Source: Tupaia tana (taxonomy: Eukaryota > Chordata > Mammalia > Scandentia > Tupaiidae). From it: a stretch of DNA of 64,000 nucleotides. The stretch lies in assembly GCA_026018925.1 (NCBI GenBank), contig JAKSZU010000002.1, forward strand, positions 54,082,337 to 54,146,336. The letters are read 5' to 3'. The stretch's first letter is position 1; the number at the start of each line of letters is the position of its first letter. The position numbers were made by a program, and so were the translations under genes. Below the pieces are notes generated by a model. That model was not told the DNA's origin and did no database searches. It worked only from the letters and a program-made list of their open reading frames with translations. This document shows, piece after piece, positions 1 to 33,000 of this stretch.

Positions 1-509
1 GGAGGGAGAATCCCAGGGCCAGGCCACAGAGGGGAGCTAGGGAGAAAGCATCCCGTATGTGAAGGCTAAGAGGGGAAAAGGAAGCAGCCCAAGAGGACTG
101 CGGCAGGGAAAACAGACAGGAGAGGCTGAGAGCAAGCGAGGAGCATCTAAAGCCACCATCTTGCCAGAGGGCAAGCTCTGATCTGTGGCAGGTAGCGCAG
201 TGACTCAGAGAAAGGTCTCCTTGCTCTACACCGAGTCCCAGGAGGAAGGACTGCCCTCTTCTGACACACAGCACAGTGACTGGGAAGGCGAGCGCTCAAA
301 GTGGCACAGAAAAGTAAACAGGGTATTCAAAGGGATCCTTAAAACGAAAGTACAGTCTGCAAGTTAGGAGCGTGGGAGGTGGAGGCGTGTGTTCCCCGGC
401 CGAGGAGCCGTGGGGTTTGCAGAGGAGACAGGGGAGCTTTGTGTACCCTGAGCCATGAGCCAGCTCCACTGTCTCTGTCTCTCGGGGCTGCTCCCTGGGC
501 CCTAGCGCC
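1..509 (+). promoter_or_regulatory. CCN6: CCN6 upstream region and 5' UTR
   Basis: These bases precede the CCN6 start codon. The first 300 are purine-rich and GC-moderate. I see no convincing TATA box, no CpG island and no recognisable repeat. The transcription start cannot be placed from sequence alone; the 5' UTR must end at 509 because the ATG begins a signal peptide followed 48 nt later by a perfect CAG|GTAAGT donor. Confidence 0.5.
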
Positions 510-21971
<21,462 letters not shown>

Positions 21972-22352
21972 AACCAAGCATTTGGGGGAAAAGTTAAGGT
22001 TAGACAATCATGTCATACAATCAAAAAACTAGAGTGGTTACAAAGGGCAGATCAGGTCACTGTATTTAAGGCATTAGAAGCTTTTAAAAAAGGTTCTCCT
22101 AAAAATATAAATATAATTTAGAAAACTTAAAATTGAACTTTTATTTCTAAAATATCTTGTAATCATGTAATCCACAGACATTTGATACTGTCTAAGCATC
22201 CTATGTAGATCATACAATGTAGAAGAAAAAGTTACTTTATAAAATAACCTGGAGTACTTTGTTGAAGATGTGTAAAAAGCATATTATATTTAAATTTTAA
22301 TTTGTAATTAACAATGTAGCCCTGGCTCCCATCAGATGATAATCCTAAAGCA

Positions 22353-22358
22353 AATAAA
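22353..22358 (+). terminator. CCN6: candidate CCN6 polyadenylation signal
   Basis: AATAAA about 380 nt after the stop codon; the next is at 22933. Choice between them is not decidable from sequence. Confidence 0.4.
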
Positions 22359-22904
22359 ATTCTGGATTAATTTTTGAATAGAAATAAGATTAAATTGTAA
22401 ATATATTTATAATTTCATTGCCTTATTCTGGATATTAGTTAAAATTTATTTCGAAAGGAGAAAATGGAATTTCTTTGGCCACTGTTAACGAATATAATCT
22501 AAAAGATTTTAGTATAAAATCTTTTATATACTAACTACTATAAAAATTAAATTTCCAAGATAAAGACCAAGGATAGTACGATCACTTTGAAGAGAAATTT
22601 GAAAAAAAAAAAAAAAAAGAAACTCTAAAGAAAGTACAGAACAAATTTGGATCGAAAAGAAATTATTCTTAAACGTTACTGTCTTAAATGATAAACCTAA
22701 GGATCTGAAATTTAAATGATGGTTTAAAATAATGTTGAAGACTAAAGCAGGGTGGTCTAGGAAACAGAACAATTTCACTGTCCTCATCAGCCTTTTACTG
22801 CAAAGTCTGGAAGACGATACCGAGCTTAGGACTGCACTATTGATTTGTATAAATGGAAACATGTAAAACCATGATAACAAGGAGTGTTGCTTAAAATATG
22901 GACA

Positions 22905-22910
22905 TTTATT
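22905..22910 (-). terminator. TUBE1: candidate TUBE1 polyadenylation signal (distal)
   Basis: TTTATT on +, AATAAA on -, about 940 nt past the TUBE1 stop. It lies upstream of the second CCN6 signal, so the two transcripts could overlap tail to tail. Confidence 0.35.
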
Positions 22911-23211
22911 ACTATAAACCAGTTATTTTGATAATAAAATAATTACATTTAAAAATAATTTAATACATGTACACATTAAAGAGAATGTATAACTTATGAC
23001 TATTTTGGGTGAATGTAAGTTATTATCCAAAGAAAAACAAAACCTTTTTAACTGTTGCAAAAGACCTATCCCAATAGTTAGTGGATGTTACATGGAAATT
23101 ATTTCTATTGTGTTCTACTTTGAGTACTCACTTTTAAAGAATCAGGAGAATTTAAACAATACCAGAACATAAGTTATAATAAATATAATAAAAAATATAC
23201 TGTACAAGATT

Positions 23212-23217
23212 TTTATT
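23212..23217 (-). terminator. TUBE1: candidate TUBE1 polyadenylation signal (proximal)
   Basis: TTTATT on +, about 635 nt past the TUBE1 stop codon. Confidence 0.35.
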
Positions 23218-23450
23218 GGAGACATGATTATCAGTGTATAAGTATCAAAATACGAGGCTATAAATAAAGCAAAATGTTGCAGATCTCCATTCTCTGAATT
23301 TTAGAAAATGAGACTTCTCTGAAGACAAATGTTTGAAGTTAAGGTACTAGGACTTCACTAGCTTTACACATAAGAATAATTGTGATTAAGTAAAAACCAC
23401 TCTTTTAGACAAAATACTTCCTGATAATATAAAAAAAATATTTTTTTTTT

Positions 23451-23749
23451 AAAGAGAGGTTCTTGCTATGTCATAATCCTCGTGCCTCAGCCTCCTGGCT
23501 AGGATTGCAGGTACACACCACCAGGTCTGCTGTTTTTTAGACAGAGTCTTGCTATGTTGACCAGGCCAGCCCTGAGTTTGTAATCCTCTTGTCTCAGGCT
23601 TCCTGAGCCACCGGGATTACAGATGCAAACCAGATGCAAACCACCACTCCTGGTCTTCAGGTTAACCCAGGAATTGAACTTGGTCCTCCCATGTGGTCCC
23701 CACCTGCAGAGCACAGTGTCTTAGCAGCAAGTGCCACAGGAGCTGGGCC
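23451..23749 (-). mobile_element. tRNA-7SL-7SL composite SINE, antisense, in the TUBE1 3' UTR
   Basis: Read on the minus strand: a tRNA-like 5' part with a B-box-like AGTTCAATTCC, then two 7SL-derived (Alu/B1-like) monomers, the first with TGTAATCCCGGTGGCTCAGG and CAACATAGCAAGACTCTGTC, the second with CCTGCAATCCTAGCCAGGAG. No long poly-A is distinguishable from the neighbouring A/T tract. Only one other 7SL-bearing copy is in the window (45053). Confidence 0.75.
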
Positions 23750-23850
23750 AAAACTGGGCTTTCTGAATGACAAAACTGCTATAGCAGAAAGGTGACAAAA
23801 ACAATGTGAAATTAAGAAATCATAAAGTTGTACTTGTCGCATTTCCTTTT

Positions 23851-24009
23851 TTACACAGCTACACTTAGTCGAGGTAAATCTGGCATAGGCATGCTTTTGG
23901 TAGCATCCAGTTGGTTATACTCCTGTATGAGTGCTGATAAAGATGACACAGCTTCTGTGAAACAGCTTTCTTCCATCCCTTCAACTTGTAGATAATGATG
24001 AAGGTGAGC
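23851..24009 (-). CDS. TUBE1: TUBE1 coding exon 12 and stop
   Basis: 53 codons including TAA: AHLHHYLQVEGMEESCFTEA through LIQEYNQLDATK to PRLSVAV. Acceptor TTTATAG. Helical C-terminal region; no acidic tubulin tail, as usual for epsilon. Confidence 0.95.
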   Translation of the reverse strand, partial: AHLHHYLQVEGMEESCFTEAVSSLSALIQEYNQLDATKSMPMPDLPRLSVAV

Positions 24010-27000
24010 CTATAAATAAAAAAATTGGACATTAAGCATTTCAGAAACTTTAAAACATATAAATGGTCTTAAAGTAAGGTAAAAAGTCTTTTATTAAAAT
24101 TATAGTTCATTTAGCTTTATGACAGAAATGAGAATGTACATCGGACTGAATAAATACTTTGCTTAAATGGTATAACTCATGAAATTTCTTATTTAGAGTA
24201 AAAATAGAATAAGTCACCCTCTCCTCTTCAGTTAGAATCACTGTAACATACCCAGTAGACAAGATCACACCTGATTTATCCTAGTGTAACTTTAAGAATA
24301 CATCTTAAATAGTGAAAATAAACTCATACAGTTAACAAATGTGTTATGATAATTACCTTTTTCCTGTAGAGCCTCATGAACCTCTCTCTCAGTTCCATAA
24401 AGGTAGGCTTCACGCACGTGTTATTTGCTAAAGCTAACAGCGAGTGAGAATGGCCCACAGGAGGTACTGAACACAAGCTGGTCTTCCAGCCTTCTTGATT
24501 CCAGGAGACAAACTGAAGAGAAGGTTTCAATCTGAGACACAAAAACTCAAAGATGAGTACTAAGGTACTAAATACTTCTGCCACATTATGGCAGCTCACA
24601 TTACACTAGGACATTACTGACAGCACAACTCTAACTGCTTACTGTATACTCTCAGGTATCTCTTTTTTCATCATAATGGTATTGTGGTTTATACCAAGAG
24701 ACAATTAGTAGGAAGACGACTGTGATGGCGATTCAAAAAGCTAGAAACACAATCCTTAAGATTAGAAATCTGGGGATAAAGTGAAGTGAAGGTAATATAA
24801 TTTCCTTACTTTGTAACTCAACAGAGTCATTTTCTAAAAATAGTTAACACATAAACTCAGAAGGTATGCAATAGTAGTAGTGATGAAAATAAAAACAGCA
24901 TAGGTTATGATCTTCTGAATATTTTCAGAAAATAAAATGCATTATTTAGTACATATAGTCATACATAACTTGTATTTTATGACAAAAACAAGGCATAGAG
25001 AGATTGAAGTAGCTTGCTCTATGTGATATCAGAATTTGAAGTAGTCTTAACTATGCTATACTGTCCCAAACAGTACAAATCAAGGATATTGAAAAATATA
25101 AATCAAACCTTTCAATATTTCTGCGAAGATCTGAAATCTGTACATTTCCTCTAACCATGAGGGCACAGGCGAGGTAGAGACTATGTTTGGGGTCTGCCCG
25201 AATAAGCTGATGATCTTTACTGAAGGCATCGGAAAACATCTGATCCAATCTAAAGCAATGAAAGGGTCACTGTTTATACAAAATATGTTGTTCTTCTATA
25301 ACTGTAAAATGAAAAGATAGCCATCTCTCTATAGATAGACTTCACATCAAACATTATGCTATTGGAATATATTATATATTCTAAATTTATTTATTATGTT
25401 CTAAATATAATAAATAGCCAGCTATCATCTTCTCAAAATAACCTTGATGATAAAAGGAGAAAGTAATGCAATATCTTTTTTTTTTTTTTTTAAAGCTTCT
25501 GCAGCCTACTGGTGATTTCAGGTAGCAACAAAATTGTTGACTGTAACATTAGTGAGTTCTAAGTAATACTGGTATCTAAAACTTGTATCACTATTACTTA
25601 GTTCACTATGCTTACCTACTCCATAATATCAAAACTATCAAAACTAAAAACCCACAACATTAAGATGATTATTCTCTCTCTGTAGAATGTCATATATTAA
25701 TTAAGATTAGAAGGAAACTATCAAAGGACAACGCGGGACTCTCCTTATAAAAGATGAAAGTTTGTAATGCTTCCTTAAAGTCATTTAATTGAAGGCAAAA
25801 AAAGAGGTTATCTTTTATACCTTACGTCAAAGAGGGGAAGACAAAAGCAACTGACAGGGCTTATAGCTAACAATACCCAGTCAGTGAGGTCCTTACTGTG
25901 GCCCCTTTAGTTTTTAAATCCTATATAACTCAACAGATTATTAGGTTTCTTAGATAACTCTAGCCAGAGCTTCATCTGCTGAGAAACCTGTGCTGCTTAT
26001 TTATCAGGTATTTACTAAATGTCCACTATGTGCCAGGCACTATTCAAAGTCTAAGAGGCTCAGCAAATAAAAATGCCCTGCTGGGGACTAGCAGTTAGCG
26101 TAATGGCTATGTTGCTGGACTCCCATGTAGTCGACCACAATTCGTGTCCCAGACCCGGTGGCTTAAAACTCACGCCGGGTGCGTGTGCGTGCGTGCCCAA
26201 GATCCCGAGAGGAGAATGGAGGAGAAGGGATTGCGGCGTGGCCATCCCCCCGGGGGGTGATTTCTCGCTTTCTGTCTCTATGTCTCTCTCTGTCTGTCTG
26301 GCGAGCGCATGCGCCCTATAGCAAAAACCTCTCAAAAACAAAAAAAAAGTGTCCTGCTGTAATGGAATCTATATTCTATTCTGATTGTTTTATAAAAGAG
26401 GGATAGAGGACTCCCTAAAGGACAGGTGAGATTTGGGGGACTCTTGAAGGACTCATGAGTCTTCTACTATTATGTTCAAGATTCTGATGTGTATGTGGCT
26501 TTTGGGCATTTTTATGCAGTTAAGGCATGGACATTTCACCACAAATGAAAACCCAGAAAAGATTAAGAAACACTAGAGGACCAGCAGTTAGCATAATGGC
26601 TATGTCGCTGGACTCCCATGTAGCCGACTGCGGTTCAAGTCCCGGACCTGGTGGCTTAAACTCATGCCAGGCACATGTGCGTGTGTGCCCAAGATCCTAG
26701 GAGGAGACTGGAGGAGAAGGGATTGTGGTGTGGCCATCCCCCCCGGGGGGTGATTTCTTGCTTTCTGTCTCTCTGTCTCTGTCTGTCTGGCGAGCGTATG
26801 TGCCCTATAGCAAAAACCTCTCCAAAGAAAGAAAGAAAAAAAAGAAACACTATATAAATAGCAGGCAAATTCATTCTTGCTTTATTTTCTTGTCTTATAA
26901 AATATAAAAACTAGTAAGGAACTATTTATAATTACTAGGACATTTATCTTATTCATATATGCTTAGACCTTGTTTTCTTTTGACAAAAATGGACTAGGTA

Positions 27001-30000
27001 CAGAACTGACATTTATTAACATAATCCATAACCAAAACATTCTCACTTGTTTGAAACTACTTAAAAGAAATGAGTTTTAAAACTATGTCTTTGAATGGTA
27101 CAATTTTAAAACAATTCATTATTTATCAATGATAAATGATTGTGTCTACACGCCTTGATAGTCTGAAATATCTGCAGTACAGCAGAAGCCAAACAAAAAC
27201 AAACAAATACCCAGGATCCCATGAAGGCAATAAGACATTTAGGCAAATTCCTTAAGAGTCTAACATTTTTAAGTTCTCTATAGATTTTCATTAAGATATT
27301 TTAATTAAAACCCTCACCACAAATTACTATGATTATAATAAAAAAATGCTGATACAGGTATTATTTTAGCCAAGATAAACCAAATAGGATAATAAGTCAT
27401 TCAGTTGACTTTAAGACATTTAGGTTGAAGTCATAACATTTTTCTTCTTTATGCTAAACTTAATTATAAATTCCATGTCTTCATTTACTTCAGATATAAA
27501 AATTTCCAAAGTATTGCCATTGTGCATAAAGTTTAACACCAATTTAAATTCTATGCTCCATATTAAAGGTGTACATTCTACTTACAAATATACTGAAATT
27601 TAACATGCTGGGCTGATACCAGGGAACATTTAATGATCACTGTGGATGTTACTTAACCTGTTGAGGACATCCGATCCAATGGGAGACAGAAGTCCTACCT
27701 ATTAGCTGGCAGAACGGGTCATTTGTTACTGGCTCAAATCAAAGTTTATCAATATCACATGTGACATTTCTGAAGCAATACTGCTTATCTTGCCAAAACT
27801 TTATGAAAAGAAATCTTTAAATTAACTTTCTCATTTATATACTCTCCCTTTACAGAGTTAGGCAGGACCTTTATTCCTTCAGTCAACTGAATGCCAGTGT
27901 GAAATTTTTAACACCATCATCACTACATATGCTAAAGTTAACTTTCAAAAGTAGAATTTGTTAAGTAAATTGGTATAAAGTTAATGCTTAAAAATGACAA
28001 ACAGTTCCAAAATCAGGTATTCTAGAAATAATACATAATGCTGTACCATATACAGTAACTTGTAAAAAAGCCTTTTATGGTGCTGGGCTGCCATAGAGCT
28101 TTAATACGTAATTCTTAATCTACCCAACAAGTGTATGGAAGTGTATGATGCAGATATTCTGACTTTCTTTTCTTTCTTTTTTTTTTTTAAGTTTTTTTGC
28201 CATAGAGTGCCTGTTCTTGCCAGAGAGAGACATGAGAGGGTAAGTAAAAAATGATCCCCAGGGGGGATGGCCACACCATAATCCCTTCTCCTCTATCCTT
28301 TTCCTGGGATCTAGAGCACTAACACTCATTCGACATGATTTTCAAACTACTAGGTCTGGGACTCAAATTGCAGTCAGTCAGGTGGGAGCCCAGTACCGTA
28401 ACCACCATGCTATCTACTAACCCCTCATTATGATTATTATTTTTTAAAGTTCGTGAAGGGTGTGTGCACTTGGCTGAGAGAGACGAAGGGGGTAGGAATG
28501 GGTGAGTGAGAAAGCACACTCCACTCCTTTTCCTTCATCTCATCTTGTGGGAGTTGGGGCATGTGTACACTGCATCTGATATGTTTTTCAAGCTGCTGGG
28601 TCCTGGACTTGAACTGCAGTTGCTCTTTTGAGATCCGGCTGCCTTAACCATGATGCCACCAATTGGCCTTTGACTTTCATTTTTCCAGATGAAAAAAACT
28701 AAGGTGAAAAGTTTAAATCTCTTTCTTAAGGTACTATAGGTAGTAAGTGACAATTAGGATTCAGACTTAAATCTGTCAGAATTCAAAGCATTTAATTTTT
28801 TTCAATATAAATGACATCTTTATTAATCTTCATAAGTCTAAAAATGCAATTAGATTTTATTTCTAACAGTTTAGCATACACATTTTAAAATAATTATTTC
28901 TGAAGTATTCATCTAATGGAAGGATGGCTTTCATCAATAGTATTTTATATACTTCCCAGAAAAGAGACTCAAAGAAATAGATTATTAAAAACATTTTTCT
29001 CTTACATATTTGTTTTAAAGTAATTCAAGTGCTTAAGAAATTGTAATAAAGTTACATCATACCTTCGAGGAGGAATATTAACATCTGCCAACGTATATAA
29101 TGGAGTTAGGCTTGATACAAGATAATGAAGTTGAGGAAAAGGAACTAAATTCATGCTGATTTCATTAAGGTCCATATTAAGGGATCCTTCAAACCTTGCA
29201 GAGCTAAAAAATTGACATTGAAACAATGAGAAAGTTTTAATTTTAGAATTATAGACGTTGAATGTAACTTGATTTATTTAGCAGGCATTTCCCCAAATCT
29301 TTCTGCACGGTGTTCTTCAGTGCAGAATGTATGCCACTTTTGTTTCTGTATTAGTAAAATACAGTATATTGAACAACCATATATAAAGATAATTAAAGTA
29401 CAATATATGATATCTATAGTAATTCTTATTTCTGCATTATCTAAAATGTAACCAATATATTATTATAATTGCTCAATACACACATAAAAACATGTTATTT
29501 AAAAAGACTTTATAGGGCCAGCAGGTGACATGGTAGTTAAAGGTGCTGGATTCCCATATGGCTGACCATGGTTCAAGTCCCAGACCTGGCAGCTTGCCTT
29601 CTCACTTTCTCTTTCTCTCTGTCTCTCTTTGGTCAAATTAAAACAACAACAACAACAAAATCAAAATAAAACAAAAACCCACAAATGGAATTAAATAAAT
29701 AATTCTTTTAAAAATATAAAAAGACTCTATATTGAGTTAAACACATACAGGATTGTGCCATGGCCATCCCTTCTGGGGGTGGTGGTGGTGGTTATTTCTC
29801 ACTTTCTGTCTGTCTGTCTCTCTCTGTCTTTCTGGCAAGCGCACTTGCTCTATAGCAAAAACCTTTCAAAAAATAAATTACTCTAAGTTCTGCTTAATAT
29901 GTTATATAGCCTGAAATATAATAATGCCAAAACAATATTAGAAACTGAGGTAATGGAAACCTTTTGGATAAAATAATGAGAGTAAAATTTCAGGCACAAA

Positions 30001-33000
30001 ATAAAGAAGTAAAAGGAAAGGAAAAGAAGTTTTACTTTATCTAACCAAGTGTTTTTCAAGTATGTCTACAACAAAATCATTTAACATCTATTAATATTCC
30101 ATGAAATATACTTGGGGAAATGTTGCTTTGGAGTAAAATTAAAATCCCAGTCTATCACTCTGAGAGATAAAAATACAAGCCCAAATAAAATAAAAACAAA
30201 AGAAGTTCTTGCAACTTAGAATGACTATAAAATACTATACGAAAACTCAAGATATTGTCAAAAGTACAGTAAAGTTTTCCCACTGGCCTTGGATAGGATT
30301 ACCTTGTCAGGTTGAGCAGTAAATTTGCCACAATGTTATTCATTGCATCAAAGGGCTTCTTGTGCCGCTTTTTTAAAGCCCCAGCACTTGAAGTAACCAG
30401 ACTCTTCAGCTTCACAGTTGTACCCAACTTTCCAGAATTCACCATGAGGTCAATTTTGCTAATGATGTCAAATAAAGACTTTTGAGGGAAAAATATTGGG
30501 AGAGAAGCTTTTAAGAAGAGTGGGCATGGATGACATTCTACTAGGAAAGAATGAAGAGAAAGAAAAATAATTTAAACTTATTTTTTCTTAGTTGAGAAGG
30601 CAGAAGAGTGGACAGTGTTCCATATAAACACAAAAGCAAAACCGAACTGAATGTGTATGAAATTGTTCTGTAAGTTCCAGTGTCATTTCTTACTTGGTTG
30701 TCGATGGGTAGCACACAGTCCGCATGCTCATTAAGTTCCTTCATTGCCAAGACACTATTGTAGGGTGAGGTTATGACATCATCCTCACTGGAAGGATAAA
30801 CTGACGTCACAAATCTATATACTTCAGGGAACTCATCTTCAAGCACCTTTAAAAGAAATGTGCCAAATCCAGATCCTGTTCCTAAAGATTAAAATTTCAA
30901 AAAGAAACTAGCATAAATGATTCAGAACATGGTTGTGAAAAACTTTTAGTTTTATGTTTTACTTGCAGAAGTAACTTTTCACTTATTCCTGTGATTACAT
31001 ATTAACTAATCTAATTTTAGATAAGGGAATGAAGGTACCATGGATAGTAAGACTTAGAGTCCTGAGTTCCATTTCTGGTACTGACCATGAATTTCTCTAT
31101 TTCTGCTTCTCATATTTAAGTTATACCTATATTCTACCAAAAGAACTGTCTGAAGAGTGAAAAAATCCAACCACGACAGCATTGTTTATACTTGAAATTA
31201 AATAACTTAAAAAATAAAAAAGGAAACTACCTTAACAGCTTTGGTATAGTGTACATATAATCTTAATGATGAAGGACACGATTACATCATTAAGCAACTT
31301 AAATGTAGAGTTAAAATTCTTTAAACTTAAGCATGGCTTCCTTGAATTATTAAAATTGTCAAGTATGAAACTTCATTATTATCTACTTTTCTTAGGTTTA
31401 TTTATTTCTCCTATGAGTGAAAGAGATAGGGAGAGAGAAAGAAAGAGCACTCCCAACAGGGTCCTGACACTAGTCCACTCCTAGCCTTCAGCGAGTCCCA
31501 CGTCATGAGCAAACATGTGCCTAGCATGCTTGAATAGGCTGCTGAACTTGAACCAGGAACTCTTCCATGTGGGACTGCCTTACAGAGCTTTGTGGATTAC
31601 CATGGCACCATTATCTGGCCTGTCACTACCTATTTAAAAGCAGTAACTCTAGGAATCTCGTTAAAAATAGTTTTCTGATATTTAGTTACATTTACATAAA
31701 TTCTCTAAGAACTTAAAGCTGGAACTCTCAAAATTCAAGTTTTTAAATATTTTTTAAGAGATTTTTGCTATAGGGAATGTGTGCTTGCCGGAAAGACAGA
31801 CAGAAAGAAAGAAATCACCCCCCCCCAAGGAAGATGGCCACACTGCAATCCCCTCTCCTCTACTCTCCCCCTGGGGTCCTGGGCACGCACGCACATGTGC
31901 CTGGCATGAGTTTAAGTCACTGGGTCTGAGACTCCAACCATGGTCAACTAGGCAGGAGTCCAGTGACGTAACCACTATGTACTCTGCTGGTACCTCAAAT
32001 TTGAAGTATTTTAAACTGTGGGCTGTGAACCATTAGCAGGTTATCACACTAATTATCAGATTAGTGTATTTGTTTCTCTTAAAGGAATGGTAAAAACTAC
32101 CAATGTCACATGCAATGTGGGTAAAGAGTATTTTTTGAATCATATTTTAATTTGTAGGTGTGTCTGTGCATGAATATTGGGCTGTGAAATAAAATGTATT
32201 TCTTACTATTCTGATTTTAAAAAAAAGTTTCACAACCAGTGCTATCATTCATGTAGATAATATTAAAAAATCATGATGTTCAACATACTATATAAATGTG
32301 AAGAAATTTTTCTGATTAATCTTTAATAAGGACTTTTTTAAACACTATAAAAAAGAGCCATTACAGAAAAGACCGTTTTGATTATATTAAGAATAAGCAA
32401 AACTGGGGGCCAGCAGGTGGTGTGTGGTTAAGGGCACTGGACTCCCACAAGGCCAATCACGGTTCAAGTCCTGGACCTGGCACAGCTTGCTCTCTCACTT
32501 TCTCTCTCTCTCTCTCCCCCCTCGGGTCAAATTAAAATGAATAAATAGGTAGATAAATAAATAAAATAATTCTCTTAAAAAAAAGGAAAAGCAAAACTGA
32601 AAAACATATTTAGAAAAACCCATAAACAAAATAAATACAAACTAAGAAAAATATCCAACATGAGGAAAGCTTAAATTTTTTTTCATAAAGAGCTCTCAAG
32701 AATCAACAACCAAAAATATGAATAATGTAACATAAAAAAGGGCCAAAGATGTAAACATGTAACTCATAGTAAAGGAAACAAAAATGGCAAGTAGACATAA
32801 AGATGTTCAACTTTCTTTTTAATTAAAGAAATGTGAATTAAAATAAGATATTTATTTTGAACATCAGACAATGTAGGTCTCATAATTCTCAGTGTAAGGA
32901 ATGAGAAGTCTTTTTTTTTTTTTTTTTTTTAAGATTTTTGCTGTAGGACATGTACACTTGCCACAGAGACAGAGAGAGACAGAGAGACAGAAAGTAAGAA

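Larger units (their letters stand above)
21972..22960 (+). other. CCN6: CCN6 3' UTR and convergent intergenic region
   Basis: Very AT-rich and repeat-free. AATAAA at 22353-22358 and 22933-22938 are candidate CCN6 polyadenylation signals. No open frame of interest. Confidence 0.5.
25250..29062 (-). other. TUBE1: TUBE1 intron 9
   Basis: 3.8 kb. Contains an L2 tail, four SINEs and a MIR, listed separately. 25250-25980 and 26845-28165 have no recognised repeat or gene. Confidence 0.7.

Noticed and set aside
26577..26660. tRNA gene
   Set aside because: A and B boxes are present, but this is the head of a dispersed SINE with no cloverleaf acceptor stem.
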